This document shows, piece by piece, positions 49,221 through 59,476 of a stretch of 64,000 nucleotides of DNA (the first letter of the stretch is position 1; each line of letters begins with the position of its first letter). The stretch lies in assembly GCA_026421215.1 (NCBI GenBank), contig JAPKBN010000002.1, positions 62,001 to 126,000 on the forward strand, in the 5' to 3' direction. Position numbers and translations under genes: made by a program. Source of the stretch: Dehalococcoidia bacterium (lineage in GTDB: Bacteria; Chloroflexota; Dehalococcoidia; Lucifugimonadales; Lucifugimonadaceae). The notes beneath the pieces are model-generated. The model made no database searches. It saw only the letters and a list, made by a program, of their open reading frames with translations, and was not told the origin of the DNA.

Positions 49221-49637
49221 TTAACCTTGCGGTTTTACAGCACCGTACTTGCTACGACCACGGCGACGGTCATCGACACCGGAAGTGTCGAGTGCCCCCC
49301 GCACTACGTGATATCGGACCCCGGGAAGGTCCTTCACGCGTCCGCCCCGTATAAGGACGACCGAGTGTTCCTGGAGGTTGTGGCCTTCGCCGCCGATGTA
49401 GGCGGTGACCTCGAGCCCGTTGGTCAGCCGGACACGCGCTACTTTGCGAAGAGCCGAGTTCGGCTTCTTAGGCGTAACCGTCTTCACCTGCAAACAGACG
49501 CCACGCTTTTGCGGACTCCCACTACCTCGTCGCATCCGGTCCTTCAACGAGTTGTAGACGAATCCCAACGCCGGAGTCTTAGACTTCGTGCGTGTTCGCT
49601 TGCGCGGCTTGCGCATCAATTGGTTCGCTGTCGGCAT
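49221..49637 (-). CDS. rpsL: 30S ribosomal protein S12
   Basis: '[24 protein letters not shown]', '[54 protein letters not shown]'. Confidence 0.97.
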   Translation of the reverse strand: MPTANQLMRKPRKRTRTKSKTPALGFVYNSLKDRMRRGSGSPQKRGVCLQVKTVTPKKPNSALRKVARVRLTNGLEVTAYIGGEGHNLQEHSVVLIRGGRVKDLPGVRYHVVRGALDTSGVDDRRRGRSKYGAVKPQG

Positions 49638-49751
49638 TACCCCGCCCTGGATATTGGTTCCCGGCATCACGTTTGTTCAGGCGTTCAGATACGATGACGG
49701 AGGGAATACCCCTCTCGCCATAACCCATTCACACCAGACGACAAACGAGAA

Positions 49752-49780
49752 GTATAAGAATCCCTGACGGTCCAAGTCAA
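49752..49780 (-). promoter_or_regulatory. Sigma70-type promoter for the rpsL ribosomal superoperon
   Basis: Minus strand TTGACT-17 nt-TTATAC, about 110-120 nt upstream of rpsL. Confidence 0.65.
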
Positions 49781-50031
49781 CGGAAAAGAGCACCAACTCG
49801 CGCCCTGACCTCGGTTTTATTGCAGGTATCTTCATTTTCGGGCCCAGTCCATAATAATATTGTGCGTCATTTCACGTTCATTGCGCCGCCAGACCGCGGC
49901 GACGCGGCTTATTTAATGGGAATGCTTATTTCGCCATGTAACTGGCCCCGAGGGGGCTTTGCTGATTCCCGTCGCGCTATGTTGCAGACCGAATTACGTC
50001 GTACACCGGCGCTTAACCGGGCAACTTTGGT

Positions 50032-50697
50032 ATGACCACTGTGTTGCTTATCGGGCTTCAAGACCATGAAGCGTTCCCATTAGAAGCAGCTATCGGAACC
50101 TCTGGCCTTGACCTGGCGCCGATCAGGCTTTCGGAAGTGCGTATTCCGGATGGTATCGATGCCCGCCGTTGCGTTGCAGTTCTTCCGGGCACCGCCGATT
50201 TCGAATTGAACGAACGCGTTAATACGGCGTTTGGGCTGGGCCTGCCGGTGCTGGTGATCCTGCCGGGCTTCGACACATGTGATCTTGACGTGTCTCTCGG
50301 GAACATTGATTTTTACTTCCCACCGTTCCGTGCGGAAGAGTTCATCGTAAGGATCGGCCTCCTGATCGCACGTTCAGGAGGAAACGATTTCGATAATGTG
50401 GTTCAACAGGGCGAAATCCGCATAGATCTGGAACGATATGAGGTCACCGTATCCGGAAGAAAGGTGGACCTGACGTTCAAGGAGTACGAGTTGCTGAGGT
50501 TATTGGCATCCAATCCCGGGCATGTTTACTCTCGTGAAGCTCTATTACAAACGGTCTGGGCCTATGATTATTACGGTGGCACAAGGACCGTGGACGTCCA
50601 CATCCGACGATTGCGTAGCAAGATCAACGACGTGGAACATCGGTTCATCGAGACGGTCTGGAACGTTGGGTATCGCTTCCGTACAAACAACAATTAG
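50032..50697 (+). CDS. OmpR-type winged-helix regulator with degenerate receiver domain
   Basis: C-terminal 'VDLTFKEYELLRLLASNPGHVYSREALLQTVWAYDYYGGTRTVDVHIRRLRSKI'; receiver lacks usual acidic pocket. Confidence 0.88.
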   Translation: MTTVLLIGLQDHEAFPLEAAIGTSGLDLAPIRLSEVRIPDGIDARRCVAVLPGTADFELNERVNTAFGLGLPVLVILPGFDTCDLDVSLGNIDFYFPPFRAEEFIVRIGLLIARSGGNDFDNVVQQGEIRIDLERYEVTVSGRKVDLTFKEYELLRLLASNPGHVYSREALLQTVWAYDYYGGTRTVDVHIRRLRSKINDVEHRFIETVWNVGYRFRTNNN

Positions 50698-50845
50698 GGT
50701 CAGTGGCCTCGCCTGCGCGGCGTCATGAGGCAACCGGGTTCTGCAACCGAGCACACTTGCCCTGATTGAAATCTCACCGTAGTCTCGGATCTGTTTGGGA
50801 GCGTGCTTTGGGCCCGACTTCTGAATTTGCTCCTCCAATGCAATC

Positions 50846-52774
50846 ATGAACGGCATACACATGGCCGTAGTTCAAAACCGTGAGAGCAGCCCGCCGACGG
50901 CAATTACCGGCCCCGGACCGGGCGAGTCCACGCTGCCGAAGAACGGCGGCATCATTCTTGAGCGTCTGATCGGCCTGCCCGGCGCCACGCTCGAATGGTC
51001 ACTTGTGCCGATCCGAGTCGCTCTTGCGATAAGTATTTTGGTGCTGGCTTTTGCACAGGAGGATATGCAATCAACACGATCACTCTGGGTGTTCGTGTTG
51101 ATTGTCGTCGTCACGTACTCGGGACTCATTGCCTACTCGCTCCGATGCGGCAGAATTGAGCGAGCAGTCGCCTTAGGGATAACAAGCGACGTGGCCCTGG
51201 CGACGTTTGTGTTTCCGGCTTTGTACTTTGTCGGATCCCGGGATGATCCAGACAATCTTTATGCCCTTTTCGAGCCCGGCGTAGTCATAGTTACGCTTGC
51301 GATCTTACTGTCAACGATGCGGCTCAAAGTGTGGCCTGCTGTGGCCGTCGGGGCTTTTATAGCTCTGGTTCCGGCAGGCTTGGCATGGCTTGTGGTGACA
51401 AAGGCGACTATGAGCGTTGACCCAAGGGGAGATTTACTCACATTCATAGTTTCGGCAGTCGTATTCACGACCATAGGCCAGGCGGTACAAAGGTCGCTGC
51501 ATTACCAGCAGACGGAATCTGAAGCGACCGAGGGTACGGTCCTCGCCGAAATAGGACGAATTGTTGATTCTTCACTTGTTATCGATTCGGTGTACTCAAG
51601 GTTTACGGATCAATTTAGGAAACTGATCGACTTCGACAGAATTTCGATCTCGTACGTCAATTCGCAGCGTAGTTCGGCGATGTACGCGTGGGCTGAAGGA
51701 GAAACGCAGACCGGATTTGGAACCGGCCGCGAAATACCGATCAAAGCATTCGTAGGCACACGATTGGGTCAATTCATGCGCAGGCGAAAGGGCGCGGTTC
51801 TCGACGAGGCCGAGATTAACGAATTTTTTGATCGACTCCCCTGGCCAAACGAGACCAATGCCCGATCGATGATCTGTGTACCCCTTGTATCCGGCGGTCG
51901 AACTTTTGCAGGCCTGGCGGTAACTTCGCTGAAACCGGGTGCGTATGGGGATCGCGAACTGGAGATAGTGACGCGCGTTGGAGGGCAGGTGGCCGGAGCA
52001 GTGGCCAATGCACACCTTCACGGTGAACTTCAAGACGCCAGTGATGAGTTGAAAGACATAAACGCACAGAAGACCGACCTGATGACCACGGTTGCGCATG
52101 AACTCAGGAGCCCACTCACAGCCTTCAGTGCATTCGTGGATCTTGTCCTTGATGGGACCGCTGGTGAAGTGCCAGAAAAACAACATGAACTGCTTTTGAA
52201 AGCTTCCCGGTCGTCTGTGCGGATGCAGAACATTTTGAACGTGTTCTCGCACTTGGAGATGGCTGAAAATGCGGGCGTCCCCCTAACCGTCACGATGTTC
52301 GATATTGAGAACTTAATCGCAAGCGCGTTGGACCTGTTTCAGGCCGCCGCAAGACATGCAGGGGTGACGGTCACATATGAACGGACCGGCAATCTGCAAA
52401 TGGTAGAGGGAGACCGGCAGGCTATTGATCAAGTAATTAGCAACTTGGTCTCAAACGCCATCAAGTACAGCCGTGAAGGTGGCCATGTGCTGGTGAAATG
52501 CGTGGCACAAGACGATGAGGTTGTCGTATCGGTATCGGATACCGGCCTAGGAATTACAGTAGAGGATCAGGAGAGGCTGTTTGAGCGGTTCTACCGTGGA
52601 AGCGATCCGGTGAAGATTCGGATCCCTGGCACCGGACTTGGACTGTACGTAAGCAAAGCGCTTGTCGGCAGGCACAGCGGCCGGATCTGGTGTCAGAGTG
52701 AAAAAGGACAAGGCGCCGACTTCTCCTTTGCCATTCCATTTGAGCTACCGGCAGAGAATGTTCCTGTTGCATGA
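50846..52774 (+). CDS. Sensor histidine kinase (multi-TM, GAF-like, HisKA, HATPase)
   Basis: 'VAHELRSPLTAFSAFVDLV' H box, 'DQVISNLVSNAIKYS' N box, 'VSDTGLGI', 'GTGLGLYVSKALV'. Confidence 0.9.
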   Translation: MNGIHMAVVQNRESSPPTAITGPGPGESTLPKNGGIILERLIGLPGATLEWSLVPIRVALAISILVLAFAQEDMQSTRSLWVFVLIVVVTYSGLIAYSLRCGRIERAVALGITSDVALATFVFPALYFVGSRDDPDNLYALFEPGVVIVTLAILLSTMRLKVWPAVAVGAFIALVPAGLAWLVVTKATMSVDPRGDLLTFIVSAVVFTTIGQAVQRSLHYQQTESEATEGTVLAEIGRIVDSSLVIDSVYSRFTDQFRKLIDFDRISISYVNSQRSSAMYAWAEGETQTGFGTGREIPIKAFVGTRLGQFMRRRKGAVLDEAEINEFFDRLPWPNETNARSMICVPLVSGGRTFAGLAVTSLKPGAYGDRELEIVTRVGGQVAGAVANAHLHGELQDASDELKDINAQKTDLMTTVAHELRSPLTAFSAFVDLVLDGTAGEVPEKQHELLLKASRSSVRMQNILNVFSHLEMAENAGVPLTVTMFDIENLIASALDLFQAAARHAGVTVTYERTGNLQMVEGDRQAIDQVISNLVSNAIKYSREGGHVLVKCVAQDDEVVVSVSDTGLGITVEDQERLFERFYRGSDPVKIRIPGTGLGLYVSKALVGRHSGRIWCQSEKGQGADFSFAIPFELPAENVPVA

Positions 52775-52805
52775 CGAGTCGATCGCCGCGGTAGCCAATG
52801 GATGG

Positions 52806-54104
52806 TTAAACCAGCGCTCGCCCATCTCGCTTGACTAGCCGGCCCTCGATCACAACGTCCGTGCAGTCGAACAGGTCTTTTATGTCGTTAGACGGATCTC
52901 CGGATACGGCCATCAAATCGGCACTGAGCCCTGCCTTGATCGCGCCGGTCTCAGAGGCGAGACGTAACGATTCAGCGGTATCGATCGTTGACGCGGCAAG
53001 CGCCTCCCAGTTGCTAAAACCGAGAAGATCTACGAAGGACCACGCGTTCGCGGCAGACATATCAAACTCGCCGTGTGTCATGCCCATATCCAGTCCCGTC
53101 ACAAATCGCACACCACGTTCACGCATGTCGCGTAGCACTGCATCGTGCTGTTCTTCTGGGACCGTGGTGGCGGAAACGGCCCAGTGCGGGACACGTGCCG
53201 GAACGTCGCCTGCTTTGATCCTGACATCGCCGACCATGATGTGTCCGGTCGTAGGGTCAGCCCATATGCCCTTATCTGCCGCCATCTGTGCAACGTCGGG
53301 ATCATAGGCGAGACCCTTGCTGAAATCTGAATCGTGCCAGCGGGCGTGGATCAGAGTGTGGATTCCTGCTTCCACACAGTTACGCACACCGTCCGCGGCC
53401 AGGCAGTGGGACACGATCTGTACGTTGAGTCGCTCTGCCTCCACCACAGCAGCGCGAAGCGTTTCCACCGGGTACTGGGCAGAGCGAGGGTTCGCCGTAG
53501 GAGTAAACATCCCGCCTGTAGACATGATCTTAATAAGGTCAGCGCCCAGTTTTACCTGTGCCCTGATCGCTCGAACAACTTCCTCCGCCGTATCTGCCTC
53601 GGAACCAAAAAACCAACAATGTCCGGCTGTGGTTGTAATTGGGGCGCCCGCCAGTTGTAGGCGAGGCCCGGGGATGACACCCGCACGAACTGCATCACGC
53701 ACCGGGAACACCACGTCGGTGGGGCCACCGAGATCTCGCATCGTCGTCACACCGCTTAGAAGCGTGGTTCGAATGTGGTCGACCGCGCGCATGATGAAAA
53801 ACTCTTTTGAGTCGTTGAACGCCGATTGTTGGGTATACACCGGGTCGGGCCCGGCCGCCGTGTGCATGTGTGCATGCGCCTCAATGAGCCCCGGAAGCAG
53901 AGACACATCACCCAGCTCATGAACTGCATGCGAATCGGTAATACCGTCCGCAATGGAACTTTGCGAGACAACCTCCGAGATGCGACCGTTTTCGACGATG
54001 ACGGCATGATCGGGCAGCCAGGCAGTTACCTTCGCGTTGGCGACACGGGCTGCTTTGAAGACGGCGTTTTCTGTCACGTGTAGGCGTTCCTTTAGTTTGG
54101 GCAA
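52806..54104 (-). CDS. Metal-dependent amidohydrolase (imidazolonepropionase-like)
   Basis: 'LLPGLIEAHAHMHTAAG', 'ADLIKIMSTGGMFTP', 'VQIVSHCLAADGVRNCVEAGIHTLIHA', 'GLSADLMAVSGDPSNDI'. Confidence 0.88.
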   Translation of the reverse strand: MPKLKERLHVTENAVFKAARVANAKVTAWLPDHAVIVENGRISEVVSQSSIADGITDSHAVHELGDVSLLPGLIEAHAHMHTAAGPDPVYTQQSAFNDSKEFFIMRAVDHIRTTLLSGVTTMRDLGGPTDVVFPVRDAVRAGVIPGPRLQLAGAPITTTAGHCWFFGSEADTAEEVVRAIRAQVKLGADLIKIMSTGGMFTPTANPRSAQYPVETLRAAVVEAERLNVQIVSHCLAADGVRNCVEAGIHTLIHARWHDSDFSKGLAYDPDVAQMAADKGIWADPTTGHIMVGDVRIKAGDVPARVPHWAVSATTVPEEQHDAVLRDMRERGVRFVTGLDMGMTHGEFDMSAANAWSFVDLLGFSNWEALAASTIDTAESLRLASETGAIKAGLSADLMAVSGDPSNDIKDLFDCTDVVIEGRLVKRDGRALV

Positions 54105-54146
54105 CTTGTCCCGAACGGATGATTAAAACGAGAAAATTTCGGTTGT

Positions 54147-55403
54147 TTAGACGAGCGCTCGGCCTTCCAGTTTCACCGGCACTCCGCCCTTCACTACGTC
54201 TGTCGAACTCGCCAGCGCTCGAATGTCCTCTGACGGATCGCCTGCCACAGACATCATGTCGGCGATCATGCCGGACCTAAGCGAACCAACGGTGCCGTTA
54301 ACTCTCAACGCCTCGGCGGTCACAGAAGTTGATGCAGCGATGGCTTCCCACGGCGTGTAGCCAAGTGACTCTACGAACGAGATGGCGTTGTATGCGGATT
54401 TGTCGTAGTCGGCGTACGCCATTCCCATGTCCAGACCCGTGGTGTATCTAACTCCCTTGTCACGCATGTCCTTGAGCACCTCAATGGTCTGTTCCGGTGA
54501 GGGGCGCGCTGCCGATACACCCCAGTGAAGCCGTCGTTGTGGCGCACCGGCGGCTCTTGCTTCGGCTCCCAGCACCGAGAGGCCAATCGTGGGATCCACC
54601 CATGTGCCGTCGCCCGCGAGTCGGGCAGCGCCTTCAGGATCGTAATCCATCGCGACCGTTGGATCGGAAGAAAGCCAGCGACAGTGAATAATCTGGTGGA
54701 TTCCGGCGTCGATACAGTTACGGATCCCATCGGTGGCGTGTGAATGTGCGACCACATAGATGCCCAGCCGTTCTGCTTCAACCACTGCTGCGCGGAGGGT
54801 TTCGGCTGGGTACTGGGTCATGCGCGGATTTGATGTCGGAGTGAAGTTACCGCCAGATGCCATGATCTTGATCACGTTTGCGCCCAGTTTGACCTGTTGG
54901 CGAACTACCCTCACGACGTCTTCGAGCGTGTCCGCTTCGGTGCCGAACATCCAGCAGTGCCCTGCCGTTGTCGTGATCGGGGTTCCGGCCAGCTGCAAGC
55001 GGGGGCCGGGTATGACGCCAGACTCGATGGCGTCACGGACAGGAAAGATGACCTCGTTACGAGACCCAATGTCCCGCATCGTCGTAACCCCGGATAGAAG
55101 CGCCTTTCGTACTGCACCTACCGCCCGCATCACCATCCGGTCGTCGGTCTCGGTAGTGATGTTCGCGAACCCATCAAGATCGGGGCTCACGTGAACATGT
55201 GAATGAGCCTCGATCAGTCCTGGAAGCAGGGACACGTCTCCCAAATCGTACGTTTTCTTGCCCGAGGTGTCTCCAAGTGTGGAGGACGGTATGACCGCCT
55301 CAACTCGCCCTCCGGTATCGACGACAACGGCGTGGTCGTTCAACCAGCCATCGTTGTCGGAGTTGGCAATCCGACTGGCTTTGAAAATAGCGGACTCTGG
55401 CAA
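54147..55403 (-). CDS. Metal-dependent amidohydrolase, tandem paralog (TTG start proposed)
   Basis: Extensive co-linear similarity to 52806-54104; 'LLPGLIEAHSHVHVSPD', 'VIKIMASGGNFTPTSNPRMTQYPAETLRAAVVEAERL'. Confidence 0.88.
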   Translation of the reverse strand: MPESAIFKASRIANSDNDGWLNDHAVVVDTGGRVEAVIPSSTLGDTSGKKTYDLGDVSLLPGLIEAHSHVHVSPDLDGFANITTETDDRMVMRAVGAVRKALLSGVTTMRDIGSRNEVIFPVRDAIESGVIPGPRLQLAGTPITTTAGHCWMFGTEADTLEDVVRVVRQQVKLGANVIKIMASGGNFTPTSNPRMTQYPAETLRAAVVEAERLGIYVVAHSHATDGIRNCIDAGIHQIIHCRWLSSDPTVAMDYDPEGAARLAGDGTWVDPTIGLSVLGAEARAAGAPQRRLHWGVSAARPSPEQTIEVLKDMRDKGVRYTTGLDMGMAYADYDKSAYNAISFVESLGYTPWEAIAASTSVTAEALRVNGTVGSLRSGMIADMMSVAGDPSEDIRALASSTDVVKGGVPVKLEGRALV

Positions 55404-55767
55404 ATTATGATCCCCTGGCTGAGGTCCGGCATTTTTATGCTGGACGAAGGATGGCGAGAAGGTGGTTTGAATTTCGCCTGTTGGGCGCCTGAAAGTTTCG
55501 GCGGTCCGGGCGGATTCTAACGGGACGCGTAGCCTAGTGGAGCGGAATGGCCTCTTGCGGAATGCTGAAGGACTGCATCTCGCAGTATTTCGACAGGACG
55601 TGAGTGCTCGGGATCCCGTCTTATGGCTGTTGCGACTCGCTTGGAGCGGGGGCATAATGCGGCTTACGGGGTCGCCGCTCCGCCGGGCGCGTTTCCGCGC
55701 GTTGCGAATGCTTCCGGCGTCGCCCCATATTTTGTATGCGGCCAGATTCATATAAGGAGCTCAGCTT

Positions 55768-56634
55768 TTGCACCCGTTTGAGTATGTCCGCGCCAAGAGC
55801 GTAGATGAAGCTATAGCCGTCCTCGCCAAGCATGGGGAACGCGCCAGGCCATTAGCCGGAGGAACCGACGCCCTAGTAATGGCGCGGGCTGGCCGATGGG
55901 AGCTTGACGCACTGGTAGATATCAAGCACATCCCGGAGACTAATGTCCTTGAACTTGGTTCTTCTGAATTCCGTCTGGGATCTGCGGTCGCCTGTTATCG
56001 CGTCTACGAGGACGAACAGGTCGCCGCCAAGTTCCCTGGTCTGGTGGACAGCGCCAGTATCATCGGCGGGATACAGATTCAATCTAGGGCAGGTCTTGGA
56101 GGGAACCTCTGCAACGCCTCACCAAGTGGTGACGGCATAGGATCCCTCATTGTCCACACGGCCACCTGCGTAATCGCCGGCCCCAACGGCACGCGTGAAG
56201 TGCCGGCTGAGGATTTTTGCACCGGGCCGGGTCGGTCAGTGTTAAAGGACGGCGAATTTCTGGTCGAGATGAAAATGCCGATGCCTCAGAAGGGTTTTGG
56301 CGCCGCTTACGAGCGGTTCACGCCGCGAAACGAGATGGACATCGCGGTCGCTGGCGTCGCCAGCTCAGTCCAGTTGGACGGCGACACGATCGTTTCCGCA
56401 CGTGTCGCACTCGCCGCTGTTGGCCCGACGCCCATCCTTTCATCTGCTGGGGATTTCTTGGCCGGGAAGGAAGCCACTGCGGAGAACATATCCGCCGCAG
56501 CACAGGCTGCGAGTGGGGACGCATCTCCGATCTCCGACATGCGCGGCACAGCCGAGCAACGTATACATCTAGTTGGCGTTCTGACCCGCCGAACCCTAGA
56601 GAGGGCCGTGGAACGCGCCCGGGAGAGCAATTAA
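55768..56634 (+). CDS. Molybdenum hydroxylase FAD-binding subunit (XDH/CoxM-like)
   Basis: 'ARPLAGGTDALVMARAGRW', 'SIIGGIQIQSRAGLGGNLCNASPSGD'; TTG start. Confidence 0.9.
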   Translation: MHPFEYVRAKSVDEAIAVLAKHGERARPLAGGTDALVMARAGRWELDALVDIKHIPETNVLELGSSEFRLGSAVACYRVYEDEQVAAKFPGLVDSASIIGGIQIQSRAGLGGNLCNASPSGDGIGSLIVHTATCVIAGPNGTREVPAEDFCTGPGRSVLKDGEFLVEMKMPMPQKGFGAAYERFTPRNEMDIAVAGVASSVQLDGDTIVSARVALAAVGPTPILSSAGDFLAGKEATAENISAAAQAASGDASPISDMRGTAEQRIHLVGVLTRRTLERAVERARESN

Positions 56635-56635
56635 G

Positions 56636-57106
56636 TTGGTCGAGAAAATAAGAGTCCGGGCAACCCTGAATGGAGAACCGGTCGACTTTTTGGTAGCACC
56701 ATACGTAAGTCTCCTCGACACGCTTCGTGACGAGCTGGGTCTGACGGGCACCAAGGAAGGCTGCAACGACGGCAACTGCGGCGCATGCACTGTCAACCTT
56801 GACGGCCGAATCGTCGATTCATGCTGTGTACTTGGGGCAGAGATCGACGGCAGTGCCGTCGAGACTATTGAGGGGATGGCGGAGCCGGGAAAGCTACACC
56901 CGCTTCAGCAGGCTTTCCTTGAAGAGGCGGCTCTCCAGTGTGGCATTTGCACTCCGGGGTTCCTTATCTCAGCGAAGGCACTGCTCGATAAAGAGCCGCA
57001 CCCGAGCGAAGACCGAATCCGTTTCTGGCTCGCCGGAAACCTTTGTAGATGTACCGGATACGACAAGATTGTGAAGGCGGTCCAGAAGGCCGCGGAATCG
57101 GCCTAG
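56636..57106 (+). CDS. Molybdenum hydroxylase [2Fe-2S] subunit (XDH/CoxS-like)
   Basis: 'GTKEGCNDGNCGACTVNLDGRIVDSCC', 'LQCGICTPGFLISAKALL', 'LAGNLCRCTGYDKIVKAV'; TTG start. Confidence 0.95.
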   Translation: MVEKIRVRATLNGEPVDFLVAPYVSLLDTLRDELGLTGTKEGCNDGNCGACTVNLDGRIVDSCCVLGAEIDGSAVETIEGMAEPGKLHPLQQAFLEEAALQCGICTPGFLISAKALLDKEPHPSEDRIRFWLAGNLCRCTGYDKIVKAVQKAAESA

Positions 57107-57116
57107 GGAGGTCGCG

Positions 57117-59399
57117 ATGACAACAGAAACCACCAAAGGCAAGTACAACGTAATCGGTACCCGTCCGATCCGTCACGACGGATACGACAAGGTCACCGGT
57201 AGGGCGATTTACGGAGCTGACATCAAGCTCCCCGCTCTCCTGCAAGGCGCGGTTCTCCGGAGCCCGCATGCACATGCCCGCATCAAGTCGATAGACACCT
57301 CTGCCGCGAAAGCGTTGCCGGGCGTGAGTGCCGTGATCACGAGCGCTGATTTTCCGGGAGCACACGACACCCTCATCGATCTCGGTGAAGGCGCCATCAA
57401 CTTTCGATATGCATCTAACAATGTGATGGCGGGAGACAAGGTCCTGTACAAGGGGCATCCCGTTGCCGCCGTCGCTGCGCTGGATAAAAATACCGCTCTT
57501 GAAGCGGCGGCCCTGATCAAGGTGGACTACGAAGTCCTTAAGCCTGTCTCAACGGTCATGGAAGCCCTGAAGCCGGGCGCGCCGATCGTGCTGGAGGACC
57601 TGGAAGGCCAGGACCTCGGTGAGAAGATCGACGGTCAGACCAACCAGGCGAACCATATCCGCCACGAATTCGGTGATGTCGAAAAGGGATTTGCCGAGGC
57701 GGACATCGTCATCGAGCATGAGTTCGACACTGCGATGGTTCACCAAGGCTACATAGAGCCACATAACGCTACCGCCACGTGGGACGAAGAGGGTCGGGTC
57801 ACGATTTGGACGAGCACGCAGGGATCATTCCCGACACGCCGCCAGACTGCCGGGATTCTTCGACTGCCCGACTCCTCAGTGAAAGTAATTCCGCTGGAGA
57901 TTGGCGGCGGCTTTGGGGGTAAAATTCCAAGTTACCTCGAACCTGTTGCAGCGATTCTCTCCAGGGAGACAGGACGCCCGGTCAAGTTGCTCATGGAACG
58001 GACATCCGTGTTCGAGTCCACAGGCCCGACGCCGGGTACCTGGATGAGCGCCAAGGTTGGCGTGAAGAACGACGGCACAATCACGGCCGCGACTGCGGAC
58101 CTTCGGTTTGACGCCGGCGCGTACCCGGGATCCCCGGTTGGCGCAGGGATGATGTGTGTTTTTTCCTGCTACGACATTCCGAACACACGGATCGACGGAT
58201 ACGACGTCGTTGTAAACAAGCCCAAGACGGCCGCTTACCGGGCTCCTGGCGCAACGCAGGCTGCGTACGCGATGGAGACGGTGGTCGACGAGATCTGCCA
58301 GAAGCTTGGCATGGACCCGCTCGAGTTCCGGATTAAGAACGCAGCGAAAGAAGGTACGCGCAGGGCTGACGGGCCGATCCACCCGATCATCGGGGCGGTC
58401 GAAACCCATGAAGCTGCGAAGGCCTCTGATCACTGGAACACCCCGCTTGAGAAAAACGGCTCGGATGGCAAACTTCGCGGTCGTGGAGTTGCATCGGGTT
58501 ACTGGTTCAACATCGGCTTGAAGTCTGCCGTGACGATCTCCGTAAACGAAGATGGAACCGTCGCACTGACAGAAGGCTCAACTGACATTGGCGGTTCGCG
58601 CGCATCCATCGCAATGATGGCGGCGGAAGTGCTCGGGATTCCTGCCGAGGAGGTACGCCCGCATGTCGCCGACTCGGAAGGGATTGGATACACGGACGTC
58701 ACCGGTGGAAGCCGCACAACGTACGCAACCGGCTACGCTGCACACGATGCGGCGCAGGATGTTGTCGTACAGCTCCGTGAGCGTGCGGCCAAGCTCTGGG
58801 ATGTGGAAGTCGACGAGATCGAGTTTGCCAACGGCAGCTACCAGTCGAAGTCTGACCCTGAGCTGCGCCTCTCTCACAAAGAGCTGGCAAGCAAACTGGG
58901 CTCGACCGGCGGACCGGTGATTGGTAGCGCTTCGGTAGACCCTGAGGGGGCCGGTGGAGCCTACTCAACACAAATCTGCGACATCGAGATAGACCCGGAG
59001 ACCGGGAAGACGGACGTGATCCGCTACACCATTGTCCAGGACGTTGGAACGGCCATTCACCCGTCTTACGTTGAAGGCCAGATGCAGGGCGCGGTCGCGC
59101 AGTGCATCGGATGGGCGTTGAATGAGGAGTATTTCCTCAACGACGACGGCGCAATGGTCAACTCCAGCTTTCTGGACTACAGGATGCCGACCTCCCTGGA
59201 CCTGCCGGAAATCGAGACGATAATCGTCGAGGTTCCGAACCCGGGGCACCCGTTTGGTGTCCGCGGAGTCGGTGAAGTTCCGATCGTCCCGGGGGTGGCA
59301 ACGGTCGCTAACGCGATCCACGACGCGCTGGGCATTCGGCTCCGGACGACCCCGATGAATGCAGGAAGCATTCTCGCCGCTCTAAAAGCGAAGAAATAA
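57117..59399 (+). CDS. Molybdenum hydroxylase molybdopterin-binding large subunit
   Basis: 'RHDGYDKVTGRAIYGADIKLPALLQGAVLRSPHAHARI', 'GGGFGGKIPSYLEPVAAILSRETGRPVKL', 'AYRAPGATQAAYAMET', 'GVRGVGEVPIVP'. Confidence 0.95.
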   Translation: MTTETTKGKYNVIGTRPIRHDGYDKVTGRAIYGADIKLPALLQGAVLRSPHAHARIKSIDTSAAKALPGVSAVITSADFPGAHDTLIDLGEGAINFRYASNNVMAGDKVLYKGHPVAAVAALDKNTALEAAALIKVDYEVLKPVSTVMEALKPGAPIVLEDLEGQDLGEKIDGQTNQANHIRHEFGDVEKGFAEADIVIEHEFDTAMVHQGYIEPHNATATWDEEGRVTIWTSTQGSFPTRRQTAGILRLPDSSVKVIPLEIGGGFGGKIPSYLEPVAAILSRETGRPVKLLMERTSVFESTGPTPGTWMSAKVGVKNDGTITAATADLRFDAGAYPGSPVGAGMMCVFSCYDIPNTRIDGYDVVVNKPKTAAYRAPGATQAAYAMETVVDEICQKLGMDPLEFRIKNAAKEGTRRADGPIHPIIGAVETHEAAKASDHWNTPLEKNGSDGKLRGRGVASGYWFNIGLKSAVTISVNEDGTVALTEGSTDIGGSRASIAMMAAEVLGIPAEEVRPHVADSEGIGYTDVTGGSRTTYATGYAAHDAAQDVVVQLRERAAKLWDVEVDEIEFANGSYQSKSDPELRLSHKELASKLGSTGGPVIGSASVDPEGAGGAYSTQICDIEIDPETGKTDVIRYTIVQDVGTAIHPSYVEGQMQGAVAQCIGWALNEEYFLNDDGAMVNSSFLDYRMPTSLDLPEIETIIVEVPNPGHPFGVRGVGEVPIVPGVATVANAIHDALGIRLRTTPMNAGSILAALKAKK

Positions 59400-59438
59400 A
59401 GTCATCGTTTAGGTCTAAGTACCGATAACAAAGACATG

Positions 59439-59476
59439 AGAGGCGGTCCGTTGATCCGGGCCGCCTCTTTTTATTT
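59439..59476 (+). terminator. Intrinsic terminator after molybdenum hydroxylase operon
   Basis: AGAGGCGGTCC...GGGCCGCCTCT stem (one G-U) followed by TTTTATTT. Confidence 0.9.

Noticed and set aside
55521-55620. tRNA-like string 'GTAGCCTAGTGG...TTTCGA' in the amidohydrolase-molybdenum hydroxylase gap
   Set aside because: No consistent acceptor stem, anticodon arm or T-arm could be drawn; treated as unexplained intergenic structure instead
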